A stretch of DNA of 64,000 nucleotides from Flagellimonas onchidii (lineage in GTDB: Bacteria > Bacteroidota > Bacteroidia > Flavobacteriales > Flavobacteriaceae). The stretch spans positions 95,536 through 159,535 of the forward strand of contig NZ_SRXX01000011.1 of NCBI RefSeq assembly GCF_004804315.1, in the 5' to 3' direction. The position numbers were made by a program, and so were the translations under genes. This document shows positions 43,203-52,569 of the stretch, piece by piece. Each line of letters opens with the position of its first letter. Positions within the stretch are counted from its first letter, which is position 1. Below the pieces are notes generated by a model. The model had not been told where the DNA came from. It did not search any database and saw only the letters and a program-made list of their open reading frames with translations.

Positions 43203-44210
43203 CTATGCATGTACAGCAGCGATGGCCTCTTTGATTTTACCTTCCAACTCTTCCGCAAGTTCTGGATTGTCGGCCAAAAGTGCTTTAACGGCATCACGTC
43301 CTTGACCCAATTTCGTATCACCATAACTAAACCAAGAACCGCTTTTCTTTACGATTTCATAGGCAACGCCCAAATCTAAAATCTCACCGATTTTGGAGAT
43401 TCCCTCACCGTACATAATGTCAAATTCGGCAGTTTTAAATGGTGGAGCCACTTTGTTCTTGACGACTTTTACACGGGTCTTGTTACCTTGTACTGTGCCG
43501 TCGGTATCTTTTATTTGGGTGGAACGTCTAATATCCAATCTGACCGAAGCATAAAATTTTAGTGCATTACCTCCCGTTGTGGTTTCAGGATTTCCAAACA
43601 TTACCCCGATTTTTTCCCTCAATTGGTTGATAAAGATTACGGTACAATTGGTTTTGCTGATGGTGGAGGTTAGTTTTCGTAGAGCCTGCGACATCAAACG
43701 GGCATGAAGTCCCATTTTAGAGTCTCCCATTTCCCCTTCGATTTCACTTTTTGGGGTAAGGGCGGCCACCGAATCCACAATTACGATGTCAATAGCACCC
43801 GATCTAATCAGATTGTCCGCAATTTCCAATGCTTGCTCCCCATGATCTGGTTGGGAAATAATCAAGTTGTCTATATCAACCCCAAGTTTTTGGGCATAAA
43901 ACCTATCGAAGGCATGTTCCGCATCAATAAAGGCCGCGATACCTCCGTTTTTTTGGGCTTCTGCAATCGCATGTAGTGTCAAAGTCGTTTTACCAGATGA
44001 TTCAGGCCCATAGATTTCAATCACCCTACCTCGGGGATAACCACTAACACCTAAAGCAATATCAAGTCCTAAAGACCCCGAAGGAATAACTTCAACATCT
44101 TCAACTACACTATCCCCCAATTTCATAACAGCACCTTTTCCGTAGGTTTTGTCAAGTTTATCAAGAGTAAGTTTTAGGGCCTTAAGTTTTGCGTCTTTTT
44201 CGTTGCTCAT
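43203..44210 (-). CDS. recA: Recombinase RecA
   Basis: 335 residues from the ATG at 44210; the frame continues upstream but the conserved protein starts [19 protein letters not shown]. Catalyses homologous strand exchange and triggers the SOS response. Walker A GPESSGKT (68-75), the [11 protein letters not shown]alker region, loop L2 [20 protein letters not shown] and the DNA-binding [12 protein letters not shown] segment are intact. The C-terminus is short and carries few acids ([14 protein letters not shown]). No LexA-type operator is recognised upstream. Confidence 0.97.
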   Translation of the reverse strand: MSNEKDAKLKALKLTLDKLDKTYGKGAVMKLGDSVVEDVEVIPSGSLGLDIALGVSGYPRGRVIEIYGPESSGKTTLTLHAIAEAQKNGGIAAFIDAEHAFDRFYAQKLGVDIDNLIISQPDHGEQALEIADNLIRSGAIDIVIVDSVAALTPKSEIEGEMGDSKMGLHARLMSQALRKLTSTISKTNCTVIFINQLREKIGVMFGNPETTTGGNALKFYASVRLDIRRSTQIKDTDGTVQGNKTRVKVVKNKVAPPFKTAEFDIMYGEGISKIGEILDLGVAYEIVKKSGSWFSYGDTKLGQGRDAVKALLADNPELAEELEGKIKEAIAAVHA

Positions 44211-44324
44211 GGTTCTCGTAATTAGGAAGGCTAAATTACCATTTCTTTCCACATGCCACAAAAGCGACGCAACCTTTTTAAAAGAATGTATCTAAAGGTC
44301 AACTAACACAAAAAACGACATACC

Positions 44325-44342
44325 GAATCGAGATTTCGATTC
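44325..44342. repeat. Short inverted repeat between recA and trhO
   Basis: GAATCGA (44325-44331) and TCGATTC (44336-44342) form a perfect 7-bp stem with a 4-nt loop. It could be the first hairpin of a leader or small RNA that ends at the terminator at 44399-44432. Confidence 0.5.
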
Positions 44343-44398
44343 ATCACCTCACTAAGCAAAGGGAAAACATTTGCGCTATGAAAAGAAATAAGGTGGTT

Positions 44399-44432
44399 GA
44401 AGGGCTTCATAATTATGAAGCCCTTCTTTTTT
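44399..44432 (+). terminator. Strong plus-strand terminator upstream of trhO
   Basis: GAAGGGCTTCATAA pairs perfectly with TTATGAAGCCCTTC (44399-44426), followed by six T. Nothing annotated on the plus strand ends here, so it must belong to a small RNA or act as an attenuator for trhO. A 18-codon ORF (44378-44434) runs exactly through it. Confidence 0.75.
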
Positions 44433-44446
44433 GAGGTAAAGAATCT

Positions 44447-44454
44447 TACCTTTG
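44447..44454 (+). promoter_or_regulatory. Putative -7 box of trhO
   Basis: TACCTTTG, a perfect TAnnTTTG, 48 nt upstream of the trhO ATG and just after the terminator. A TTTTTTG lies upstream but the spacing (13 nt) is shorter than usual. Confidence 0.4.
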
Positions 44455-44502
44455 CCCCGTTTTACAACATTTCTATTCTTTTAACTTAACAATTGGTATA
44501 GC

Positions 44503-45534
44503 ATGCAACTGTACAATACATTAAGTGCGAGAGAAAGGGAGAAACTCATAGAGGAAGCTGGCAAAGACCGGTTGACCATCTCTTTCTACAAATATGCACA
44601 CATTGGAAATCCACAGATTTTAAGAAACCACCTTTTTATAAATTGGCACGAGATGGATGTTCTCGGTAGAATTTATGTGGCCTACGAAGGAGTAAATGCG
44701 CAATTGTCGGTTCCGGCAGATAACTTTTCGGCATTTAAAGAGCATCTTGACTCTATCTCATTTTTGGAAAATGTCCGTTTGAATATAGCTGTTGAACAAG
44801 ACAATAAATCTTTTCTGAAACTGAAAGTAAAGATTAGGGGAAAAATTGTTGCAGATGGTCTAAGCGATGATACTTTTGATGTGACTAACAAAGGCGTTCA
44901 TGTCGGAGCTGAAAAATTCAATGAACTTATTGAAGATCCCGATACAGTTCTTGTGGATATGCGAAACCACTATGAAAGTGAAATAGGACATTTTAAAAAT
45001 GCCGTCACACCAGATGTGGATACTTTCCGGGATTCTCTCGACATTATCGAAAATGACCTAAAAGAGCATAAAGAAGATAAAAAGCTGGTCATGTATTGTA
45101 CTGGAGGTATTCGTTGCGAAAAAGCAAGTGCCTATTACAAGCATAAAGGCTTTAAAAATGTATTTCAACTAGAGGGCGGAATCATTGAATACACCCGACA
45201 AGTGAAAGCTCAAAACTTGGAGAATAAATTTCTCGGCAAAAACTTTGTGTTTGACCACAGACGGAGTGAGCGCATCTCGGAAGATGTAATTTCCAACTGC
45301 CACCAATGTGGGAAACCTTGTGACACACATGTGAATTGTGCCAACGAAGCCTGTCATTTACTTTTTATTCAATGCGAAGAATGTGCAAAAGCAATGAATG
45401 AGTGTTGTTCTTTGGAATGCAAGGAAGTACATGCCTTACCATACGAAGAGCAAAAAAGGCTTCGGAAAGGCAAACATGCCAGCAACAAGATTTTCAAAAA
45501 AGGGCGTTCAGAGGTGCTCAAATACAAAAGGTAG
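44503..45534 (+). CDS. trhO: tRNA uridine(34) hydroxylase TrhO (rhodanese domain)
   Basis: 343 residues. Oxygen-dependent hydroxylation of U34 in tRNA wobble position, the first step to 5-methoxy/carboxymethoxyuridine. An N-terminal acylphosphatase-like domain (about 25-120) with YVAYEGVNAQLSVPA is followed by a rhodanese domain with active-site Cys199 in LVMYCTGGIRCEKA. The C-terminal Cys-rich zinc region (CHQCGKPCDTHVNCANEAC...CEECAKAMNECCSLEC) is conserved in the YceA/TrhO family. The C-terminal tail is very basic (KGKHASNKIFKKGR). Confidence 0.93.
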   Translation: MQLYNTLSAREREKLIEEAGKDRLTISFYKYAHIGNPQILRNHLFINWHEMDVLGRIYVAYEGVNAQLSVPADNFSAFKEHLDSISFLENVRLNIAVEQDNKSFLKLKVKIRGKIVADGLSDDTFDVTNKGVHVGAEKFNELIEDPDTVLVDMRNHYESEIGHFKNAVTPDVDTFRDSLDIIENDLKEHKEDKKLVMYCTGGIRCEKASAYYKHKGFKNVFQLEGGIIEYTRQVKAQNLENKFLGKNFVFDHRRSERISEDVISNCHQCGKPCDTHVNCANEACHLLFIQCEECAKAMNECCSLECKEVHALPYEEQKRLRKGKHASNKIFKKGRSEVLKYKR

Positions 45535-45593
45535 CATTTCACTACTGCCGCAAATTATACTATATTTACCATTAGTAATTTTATGAACCCTTT

Positions 45594-45620
45594 TTAAGGA
45601 AACACATAAGCTTTCCTTAA
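45594..45620. promoter_or_regulatory. Inverted repeat upstream of ricT
   Basis: TTAAGGAAA (45594-45602) and TTTCCTTAA (45612-45620) are perfect 9-bp inverted complements with a 9-nt centre, 15 nt before the ricT ATG at 45636. Position suits an operator or a hairpin near the ribosome binding site. Confidence 0.5.
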
Positions 45621-45635
45621 ATCAAGATAAAAAAT

Positions 45636-46796
45636 ATGGGATGTAGCAGTTGTTCAACCGGAAAGGATGGACAACCGCGGGGTTGCAAGAACAACGGTAC
45701 TTGCGGCACAGATGGTTGTAATAAGCTAACAGTCTTTGATTGGCTTTCCAATATGTCGTTGCCCAACGGTCAAAAGCCTTTTGATTGTGTAGAGGTACGT
45801 TTCAAAAACAGTAGAAAAGAATTTTTTCGAAATGCGGATAATCTCCCTTTGGCCATTGGTGATGTTGTTGCCACGCAGGCCAAATCGGGTCATGACGTTG
45901 GCATCGTTACCTTAACAGGGGAATTGGTCAAGGTTCAAATGAAAAGAAAGAAAGTCGCAGTCGATGATGAAACACTTCCAAAAATCTATAGAAAAGCATC
46001 ACAAAGAGACATCGACATTTGGCAAAAATGTCGAAATAAAGAAGCCGAGATTCAAAAGCGTTCCAGGGAAATAGCGATATCATTGAAACTGGAAATGAAG
46101 TTGAGTGATGTGGAGTTTCAGGGCGATGGATCCAAGGCTACCTTTTACTACACAGCAGAAGAACGTGTTGATTTTAGACAATTGATCAAGGACATGGCCA
46201 GAGCTTTCGGAATCCGTATAGAAATGCGCCAAATAGGATATCGCCAAGAAGCTCAACGCCTTGGAGGAATTGGATCTTGTGGTCGCGAATTATGTTGCTC
46301 CACATGGCTTACTGACTTTAGATCGGTAAGCACGGCATCGGCCAGATATCAACAGTTGGCCTTGAACCCACAAAAATTGGCAGGGCAGTGCGGCAAGTTA
46401 AAATGTTGTTTAAACTACGAGCTGGACATGTATTTGGAAGCCCTCAAGGATTTCCCATCCCAGGACAGCAAACTCATGACAGAAAAGGGAATCGCATTTT
46501 GCCAGAAAGCAGATATTTTTAAAGAAACGCTTTGGTTTTCCTATAAAGATGATCCGGCGTCGTGGCACGCGCTCGACAAGGAGCAAGTTCTCGAAATTTT
46601 GGAGCTGAACAAAAAGAAAAAGAAAATAGCCAGTCTTGAGGAATACGCCCAGGACAATATTAGTGACGAAAAAATGGCCTTTGAGAATGTAGTTGGTCAA
46701 GATAGTCTAACCAGATTTGATCGCCCCAAGAAGAAAAGGAACAAGAATAAAAAAAGAAGAAAAAATAGGCCCAAAACTTCGTCCAATGCGCAATAA
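45636..46796 (+). CDS. ricT: RicT-like PSP1-domain protein
   Basis: 386 residues. An N-terminal Cys cluster (MGCSSCSTGKDGQPRGC...CGTDGC) could bind Fe-S. The PSP1 domain is unmistakable: FRNADNLPLAIGDVVATQAK, then the IEMRQIGYRQEAQRLGGIG, CGRELCCSTWLTDF and GQCGKLKCCLNYELDMY motifs with paired Cys. In Bacillus, RicT (YaaT) joins an Fe-S complex that controls RNase Y. The C-terminus is a Lys/Asn/Arg-rich tail (RPKKKRNKNKKRRKN) likely to contact RNA. The last codons overlap gldH by 11 nt. Confidence 0.9.
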   Translation: MGCSSCSTGKDGQPRGCKNNGTCGTDGCNKLTVFDWLSNMSLPNGQKPFDCVEVRFKNSRKEFFRNADNLPLAIGDVVATQAKSGHDVGIVTLTGELVKVQMKRKKVAVDDETLPKIYRKASQRDIDIWQKCRNKEAEIQKRSREIAISLKLEMKLSDVEFQGDGSKATFYYTAEERVDFRQLIKDMARAFGIRIEMRQIGYRQEAQRLGGIGSCGRELCCSTWLTDFRSVSTASARYQQLALNPQKLAGQCGKLKCCLNYELDMYLEALKDFPSQDSKLMTEKGIAFCQKADIFKETLWFSYKDDPASWHALDKEQVLEILELNKKKKKIASLEEYAQDNISDEKMAFENVVGQDSLTRFDRPKKKRNKNKKRRKNRPKTSSNAQ

Positions 46797-47277
46797 ATTT
46801 CTGCTCGCTCTAGTTCTTATATCTTGTATGACCGCCTGTAACGACAACTTGGTCTTTTCAAAATTTAAAACCTTGGAGAACGGAAAATGGGAAATGAATA
46901 AGCCGGTAACTTTCGAGTTTTCTTCTTTGGATTCAATCCAGGCGCACAATTTGTTTGTCAACATAAGAAATGACAACACTTTCCCTTTCAGCAACCTTTT
47001 TTTGATTACAGAATTGGAATACCCTAATGGGAAAACTTTGAAGGACACCTTGGAGTACAAGATGGCCGAACCTGATGGGAAATGGCTGGGCAAAGGATTG
47101 GGAAGTGTTAAAGAAAACAAACTTTGGCTTAAGGAAAAAATCGTTTTTCCTGATTCTGGCGTATATAAACTGAGCATTGCCCACGCTATGCGCAAAAATG
47201 GTGATGTGGACGGCCTCCATATTTTAGATGGGGTAACCGACGTTGGTTTGGAAATAGAAAAAAGTACCCACGAATAA
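46786..47277 (+). CDS. gldH: Gliding motility lipoprotein GldH
   Basis: 163 residues from the ATG at 46786, inside the end of ricT. Lipoprotein signal FLLALVLISCMTACND. GldH is one of the proteins needed for gliding motility in Flavobacterium; sequence features recognised are FENGKWEMNKPVTFEF-like LENGKWEMNKPVTFEFSS and the C-terminal SVYKLSIAHAMRKN-like stretch (GVYKLSIAHAMRKNG). The order ricT-gldH-PBP1A is typical of Flavobacteria. Its stop overlaps the next start (TAATG). Confidence 0.88.
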   Translation: MRNKFLLALVLISCMTACNDNLVFSKFKTLENGKWEMNKPVTFEFSSLDSIQAHNLFVNIRNDNTFPFSNLFLITELEYPNGKTLKDTLEYKMAEPDGKWLGKGLGSVKENKLWLKEKIVFPDSGVYKLSIAHAMRKNGDVDGLHILDGVTDVGLEIEKSTHE

Positions 47278-49607
47278 TGGCAAAAACTAAAAAGAAAGAA
47301 CAGAAAAGTTTTTTTGTATTTATTAAATGGTTTTGGATTCTTTTCGGTGTTGGAATTCTATCTGCAGCTTTGATTTTTTTATTGGCTTCATGGGGCGCTT
47401 TTGGTAAAATGCCCACCTTTGAGCATTTGGAAAACCCAAGTACCAATTTAGCCACGGAAATTATCTCTTCTGATGGAAAAACATTGGGAAAATTTTACTT
47501 GGAAGATAACCGAACAGATGTCTCCTATAAAGAACTCCCCCAAAATTTAATCGATGCATTAATTGCAAGTGAGGATAATCGCTTTCACAACCATGCCGGA
47601 ATTGATTGGTATGGTACCGCAAGAGCATTTTTCTTTTTGGGAAAACGAGGCGGGGCAAGTACCATTTCACAGCAGCTGGCAAGACAACTATTTGTTGGGG
47701 TGCGATCTAAGAATAAATGGGAAACTATAAAGCAAAAAGCCATGGAATGGGTCATCGCTACCCGTTTGGAGCGCAGTTACACCAAAGAAGAAATCATTAG
47801 CATGTATCTGAACATCTATGATTTTGGAAACAATGCGGATGGCATCCGGTCCGCCGCCAGAATTTATTTTGGGAAAGAACCCAAAGATTTAAAGTTGGAA
47901 GAATCAGCTATGCTGGTGGGAATGCTGCAAAATTCATCCCTTTTTAACCCACTGCGTCGCGAAGAACTGACCTGGAAAAAAAGAAATATGGTTTTCGGTC
48001 AGATGGCAAAGTTTGAATACATCACGGAGGCAAAGAAAGATTCCCTCCAAGCTTTGGAAATCAACCTGAACTATAACCCAGAATCGCATAGAGAAGGATT
48101 GGCCACCTACTTTAGAATGTACATGCAACGTAACTGGTTAAAAAAGTGGGTAAATAACAACCCTAAGCCAGATGGGGAGAAATATAATATTTACTTAGAC
48201 GGATTAAGAATCTATACGACGATCGATTCAAGAATGCAAAAGAATGCTGAAGAGGCTGTGGAGGCACATATGAAAAATCTACAGACGGAGTTCTTTAACC
48301 AAAATACACCAAAGCGCAATCCTACGGCTCCATTTTTAGATTTGACCAAAGGCGCCATTGATACGATAATGCGCCAGGCCATGAAACAATCCGATCGGTG
48401 GAGGATTCTTAGAGATCAAGGAAAATCGGCAGAGGAAATTGAAAAGACATTCCACGAGAAGACAGAAATGACGGTTTTCGATTGGAACGGGGAATCCTAT
48501 GAAAAGGACACTATAATGACCCCTTTAGATTCTATCCGTTATTACAAGACATTTTTAAGGACCGCTATGATGTCGATGGAGCCTCAAACAGGACATGTAA
48601 AAGCCTGGGTTGGCGGGGTGGATTATAAGCACTTCCAGTATGATAATGTTTATCAGGGTGCCAGACAAGCAGGGTCAACGTTTAAACCGTTCATTTATGC
48701 AGCGGCCATAGATCAGTTGCGTTATTCCCCCTGCGACTCATTACCTGATAATCAATATTGTATAGAGCCTCTGAAACATGGCAACATGGAAGCTTGGTGC
48801 CCTAAAAATTCAGATGGAAAGTATTCAGGTAAAAACTTGACGCTTAAACATGCTTTGGCCAAATCGATAAACACGGTTACTGCTCAATTGATTGATAAAG
48901 TGGGGCCAGGTTCGGTGGTAGATATTGCCAAAGGCATGGGATTGGGTGATGATATCCCAGAGGTTCCTTCCATTGCATTGGGCACCCACGATTTTGGTGT
49001 TTATGACATGGTCGGTGCTTACGGTACTTTTGCGAATCAAGGGGTGTATGTAAAACCCGTAATGGTGACCCGTATTGAAGATAGAAACGGGACTGTGCTT
49101 TATGAGTATGTTCCAGAAACCAAAGATGTGTTGAGCAAGGATGTGGCCTATGCAATGGTCAATTTGATGGAAGCTGTGACTGAAATAGGTGGGGGAGCTA
49201 GATTAAGACATTCTTTTGCTAAAGAGCAATCGGTTTACAAAAAAATCATTACTGGATATCCTTATGAATTAACTAACCCCATTGCTGGAAAAACGGGGAC
49301 AACTCAAAATCAAAGTGATGGATGGTTCATGGGAATGGTGCCCAATTTGGTGACCGGAGTTTGGGTAGGTGGTGACAACAGATCAGTCCATTTTAATAGC
49401 CTTACGTACGGACAAGGCGCATCTATGGCATTGCCCATTTGGGGCTTGTACATGAAAAAGAATTACGAAAATGAAGAGTTGGGTATTTCCAAAGAAGCCT
49501 TTGAAGAACCAGAAGATCTATCCATCAACGTTGATTGTACTAAGGTAAGGGAGGAGCTCCAAGAAGAACTCGATACCGAGGACGATCTAGAAGATGTAGG
49601 ATTCTAA
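47277..49607 (+). CDS. Class A penicillin-binding protein (PBP1A-like)
   Basis: 776 residues. Bifunctional peptidoglycan synthase. One N-terminal transmembrane helix (about 18-40) is followed by a GT51 transglycosylase domain (DALIASEDNRFHNHAGID with the catalytic Glu; GGASTISQQLARQL) and a transpeptidase domain with Ser467 in GSTFKPF, the SIN triad at 530-532 and KTG at 672-674. All motifs are intact. The C-terminus is acidic (EEELDTEDDLEDVGF). Its start overlaps the gldH stop by one base. A strong terminator follows. Confidence 0.94.
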   Translation: MAKTKKKEQKSFFVFIKWFWILFGVGILSAALIFLLASWGAFGKMPTFEHLENPSTNLATEIISSDGKTLGKFYLEDNRTDVSYKELPQNLIDALIASEDNRFHNHAGIDWYGTARAFFFLGKRGGASTISQQLARQLFVGVRSKNKWETIKQKAMEWVIATRLERSYTKEEIISMYLNIYDFGNNADGIRSAARIYFGKEPKDLKLEESAMLVGMLQNSSLFNPLRREELTWKKRNMVFGQMAKFEYITEAKKDSLQALEINLNYNPESHREGLATYFRMYMQRNWLKKWVNNNPKPDGEKYNIYLDGLRIYTTIDSRMQKNAEEAVEAHMKNLQTEFFNQNTPKRNPTAPFLDLTKGAIDTIMRQAMKQSDRWRILRDQGKSAEEIEKTFHEKTEMTVFDWNGESYEKDTIMTPLDSIRYYKTFLRTAMMSMEPQTGHVKAWVGGVDYKHFQYDNVYQGARQAGSTFKPFIYAAAIDQLRYSPCDSLPDNQYCIEPLKHGNMEAWCPKNSDGKYSGKNLTLKHALAKSINTVTAQLIDKVGPGSVVDIAKGMGLGDDIPEVPSIALGTHDFGVYDMVGAYGTFANQGVYVKPVMVTRIEDRNGTVLYEYVPETKDVLSKDVAYAMVNLMEAVTEIGGGARLRHSFAKEQSVYKKIITGYPYELTNPIAGKTGTTQNQSDGWFMGMVPNLVTGVWVGGDNRSVHFNSLTYGQGASMALPIWGLYMKKNYENEELGISKEAFEEPEDLSINVDCTKVREELQEELDTEDDLEDVGF

Positions 49608-49630
49608 TTTCTACTACGATTAAAAACTTC

Positions 49631-49662
49631 GCCCCAAGGATAGTTATTCTTGGGGCTTTTTT
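49631..49662 (+). terminator. Terminator of the ricT-gldH-PBP operon
   Basis: GCCCCAAG (49631-49638) pairs perfectly with CTTGGGGC (49649-49656), 10-nt loop, followed by TTTTTT (49657-49662), 24 nt after the PBP stop. Confidence 0.9.
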
Positions 49663-49702
49663 ATTTAAATCGTAATTTCAGGGCCAAATAAATGTGAATT
49701 CC

Positions 49703-50404
49703 ATGATCAAAAAAACAGTGCCGAATGTCGAGAAAGCTCTGGACGGTGTAGCGGATAGCATGACCTTTATGCTGGGTGGATTTGGCCTATGCGGCATCCC
49801 TGAAAATGCCATAGCCCAATTGGTTAAACTGGGCATCAAAGACATTACTTGCATTTCCAACAATGCTGGAGTGGACGATTTTGGTTTGGGGCTTCTTTTG
49901 CAAAACCATCAGATTAAAAAAATGATTTCCTCTTATGTGGGTGAAAATGATGAATTTGAACGCCAAATGCTCAGTGGTGAATTGGAAGTTGAGCTGACCC
50001 CACAAGGGACACTTGCCGAAAAATGTAGAGCAGCCCAAGCTGGTTTTCCAGCATTTTATACCCCAGCTGGTTATGGAACCGAGGTTGCGGAAGGCAAAGA
50101 AACCAGAGAATTCGATGGAAAGATGTACGTGCTCGAACCAGCATATAAAGCCGACTTTTCTTTTGTAAAAGCGTGGAAGGGTGATGAAGCTGGAAATTTG
50201 ATTTTTAAAGGAACCGCAAGAAACTTTAATCCTTGCATGTGCGGAGCGGCTAAAATTACGGTTGCAGAAGTTGAAGAACTGGTTCCTGCGGGAAGTTTGG
50301 ATCCTAACCATATCCATATCCCAGGAATCTTTGTGCAACGCATTTTCCAAGGGGAGAAATACGAAAAAAGAATAGAGCAACGAACGGTAAGGCAAAAAGC
50401 GTAA
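49703..50404 (+). CDS. 3-oxoacid CoA-transferase subunit A
   Basis: 233 residues from the ATG at 49703 (the upstream GTG is less likely). Alpha subunit of succinyl-CoA:3-ketoacid-type CoA-transferase: [18 protein letters not shown], the GxGxxG-like [26 protein letters not shown] and [12 protein letters not shown] are diagnostic of ScoA/AtoD. The final segment [20 protein letters not shown] is typical. The beta subunit begins 2 nt after its stop. Together they move CoA between succinyl-CoA and acetoacetate. Confidence 0.92.
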   Translation: MIKKTVPNVEKALDGVADSMTFMLGGFGLCGIPENAIAQLVKLGIKDITCISNNAGVDDFGLGLLLQNHQIKKMISSYVGENDEFERQMLSGELEVELTPQGTLAEKCRAAQAGFPAFYTPAGYGTEVAEGKETREFDGKMYVLEPAYKADFSFVKAWKGDEAGNLIFKGTARNFNPCMCGAAKITVAEVEELVPAGSLDPNHIHIPGIFVQRIFQGEKYEKRIEQRTVRQKA

Positions 50405-50406
50405 GT

Positions 50407-51060
50407 ATGTTGGATAAAAACGGAATTGCAAAGCGAATTGCAAAGGAAGTCAAAGACGGGTATTACGTAAACTTGGGTATTGGGATCCCTACTCTGGTGG
50501 CCAATTTTGTCCGTGAGGATATTAGTGTGGAATTCCAAAGTGAAAATGGGGTGCTTGGGATGGGACCCTTCCCATTTGAAGGAGAAGAGGATGCCGACAT
50601 CATCAACGCAGGAAAACAAACCATTACAACCTTACCGGGAGCTTCATTTTTTGATTCGGCCACAAGCTTCGGAATGATTCGTGGCCAACATGTTGACCTT
50701 ACTATTTTGGGAGCAATGGAAGTTGCTGAAAACGGAGATATTGCCAATTGGAAAATTCCTGGTAAGATGGTCAAGGGCATGGGAGGAGCCATGGATTTAG
50801 TCGCTTCGGCAGAGAATATCATCGTGGCCATGATGCACACCAATAAAGCAGGAAAGTCTAAATTGCTCAAAAAATGCACCCTACCTTTAACGGGTGTCGG
50901 TTGTGTAAAGAAAATTGTGACCAATCTCGCTGTTTTGGAAGTCACCGAAGATGGATTTAAACTTTTGGAAAGAGCACCCGGGGTTTCGGTCGAGGAAATT
51001 GTTCAAGCCACCGAAGGCAAACTTGAGGTCAACGGGGATATTCCGGAGATGGAAGTATAA
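50407..51060 (+). CDS. 3-oxoacid CoA-transferase subunit B
   Basis: 217 residues. Beta subunit; the catalytic glutamate lies in [19 protein letters not shown]. Other family motifs: [38 protein letters not shown] and [21 protein letters not shown]. It directly follows subunit A. The heteromer links ketone-body or branched-chain amino acid degradation to the TCA cycle. Confidence 0.93.
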   Translation: MLDKNGIAKRIAKEVKDGYYVNLGIGIPTLVANFVREDISVEFQSENGVLGMGPFPFEGEEDADIINAGKQTITTLPGASFFDSATSFGMIRGQHVDLTILGAMEVAENGDIANWKIPGKMVKGMGGAMDLVASAENIIVAMMHTNKAGKSKLLKKCTLPLTGVGCVKKIVTNLAVLEVTEDGFKLLERAPGVSVEEIVQATEGKLEVNGDIPEMEV

Positions 51061-51122
51061 TTAAACTACCTCTCAAAGGGCAATAAGTATGTGAAAAACA
51101 TAGGGTTTTTCAATAGAGCAAG

Positions 51123-51836
51123 CTATTCTATTATAGTGTTTAATACCGCCCAAACATTGTCCCGTACAATTTGATGCCCTTCAGAAGTGGGATGAATGCC
51201 ATCTTCTAAATTCAGTTCAGGAATACCGGCAACACCCTCCAATAAAAAAGGGATCAAAGCAATTTGGTTTTCTTCCGCCAGTTCCGGAAAGATTTTACGA
51301 AATTCCGAGGTATACTCCGGGCCCATATTGGGAGGAATTTGCATGCCGGCTAGTATAATTTTGGCATCCTTGTTCTTCTCTTTGACCACGTTGATCATGG
51401 CTTGCAGGTTTTTCCGGGTTTCTATTAGTGGAATACCGCGAAGCCCATCGTTGGCACCCAATTCCAACACAAACACATCTACCTTTTGATTCAGCACCCA
51501 GTTCAGACGATTGCGCCCTCCAGCTGTGGTCTCTCCACTAAGTCCCGAATTGATTACCGTATACTTAAGACCCAATGAATCCAAATGCTCTTGAATGAGT
51601 GCTGGAAAAGCTTGTTCAAGTTCCAAACCATATCCAGCTGTCAAACTGTCCCCGAAGAACAAAATCACCTTATCAGAGGTTTCGTCTTCAACGACCTTTT
51701 CCGCATTGGTATTCCCATCAGATACTTCCGGGGTTGTTTTCGGAGCGTCACGACATGAAATCAGGAAACAAAAAATAAAAAAATAACGAAACTTTAAGAG
51801 GCAATGCATACGATAAAGGTCTTGAAATAAAATCAT
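51123..51836 (-). CDS. SGNH/GDSL esterase lipoprotein (TesA-like)
   Basis: 237 residues. SGNH hydrolase with all blocks: I, ILFFGDSLTAGYGLE (nucleophile Ser); II, NSGLSGETTAGG; III, LELGANDGLRG; V, DGIHPTSEGH with Asp and His. The N-terminus FRYFFIFCFLISCRDA is a lipoprotein signal, so it is anchored in the envelope. The second ATG at 51809 gives the more usual signal peptide than 51836. It is divergent from an ABC ATPase and FtsX-like permease, the same set (tesA-ybbA-ybbP) as in E. coli. Confidence 0.88.
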   Translation of the reverse strand: MILFQDLYRMHCLLKFRYFFIFCFLISCRDAPKTTPEVSDGNTNAEKVVEDETSDKVILFFGDSLTAGYGLELEQAFPALIQEHLDSLGLKYTVINSGLSGETTAGGRNRLNWVLNQKVDVFVLELGANDGLRGIPLIETRKNLQAMINVVKEKNKDAKIILAGMQIPPNMGPEYTSEFRKIFPELAEENQIALIPFLLEGVAGIPELNLEDGIHPTSEGHQIVRDNVWAVLNTIIE

Positions 51837-51879
51837 TTACCTAATTTTCTGGTTTAAGAAAAAAGGAAGCGTAAATACC

Positions 51880-52569
51880 ATGTCAAAGATATTAAACGTC
51901 GAGCATCTAGGGAAAACCTATACAAGCGGCTCGAAACAATTAACAGTGTTAGATGATATCAATTTTAGCGTTGAAACAGGAGAGACCTTCGCTATTATTG
52001 GACCTTCCGGTAGTGGAAAAACCACTTTGTTGGGTCTCTGTGCCGGATTGGACTATCCTGATACTGGCACAGTAGAATTATCAGGTACGGATATAAGCAG
52101 TTTGAACGAAGATGAGCGTGCCCGACTGCGCAACGAAAATGTAGGCTTTATTTTTCAGAATTTTCAGTTGCTACCTACGCTTACAGCTATTGAAAATGTG
52201 GTTGTCCCATTGGAACTTCAAGGAGTAAATAATCCTATGAAAATTGGGAAGGAACTGTTGGGCAAGGTTGGACTGGGTGACCGTCTTCATCACTATCCAT
52301 CACAACTTTCCGGTGGTGAGCAACAGCGTGTGGCCTTGGCCCGTGCTTTTTCAAATGGCCCTTCAATTTTGTTTGCCGATGAACCTACTGGAAACCTTGA
52401 CCAAGACACTGGCGACCGGATAGTACAACTATTATTTGAGCTGAATCAGGAGGCGGGTACTACCTTGGTCATTGTCTCCCACGACTTGGAGCTGGCGCAA
52501 AAATGTAAACATCAATTGCGATTGCGAGGAGGAAAAGTGGTGTCGAACGAAATTTTGATTGAATCTTGA
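51880..52569 (+). CDS. ABC transporter ATP-binding protein (YbbA/LolD-like)
   Basis: 229 residues. Walker A GPSGSGKTT, Q-loop IFQNFQLLPTLTA, signature LSGGEQQRVALARAF, Walker B ILFADEPTGNLD and H-loop VIVSHD are intact. It belongs to the LolD/MacB/FtsE-like class that powers FtsX-type permeases. The permease gene begins on the A of its stop codon (TGATG), so the two form one transporter. Next to it on the other strand is the TesA-like esterase. Confidence 0.93.
   Translation: MSKILNVEHLGKTYTSGSKQLTVLDDINFSVETGETFAIIGPSGSGKTTLLGLCAGLDYPDTGTVELSGTDISSLNEDERARLRNENVGFIFQNFQLLPTLTAIENVVVPLELQGVNNPMKIGKELLGKVGLGDRLHHYPSQLSGGEQQRVALARAFSNGPSILFADEPTGNLDQDTGDRIVQLLFELNQEAGTTLVIVSHDLELAQKCKHQLRLRGGKVVSNEILIES

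Noticed and set aside
44211..44255. Extended N-terminus of RecA (17 extra codons)
   Set aside because: The first conserved RecA residues begin at the ATG at 44210; the extra codons ([14 protein letters not shown]) do not fit the family.
46707..47195. Antisense frame of 162 codons over gldH
   Set aside because: Opposite a clearly coding lipoprotein gene with a tightly overlapping operon arrangement; no domain seen.
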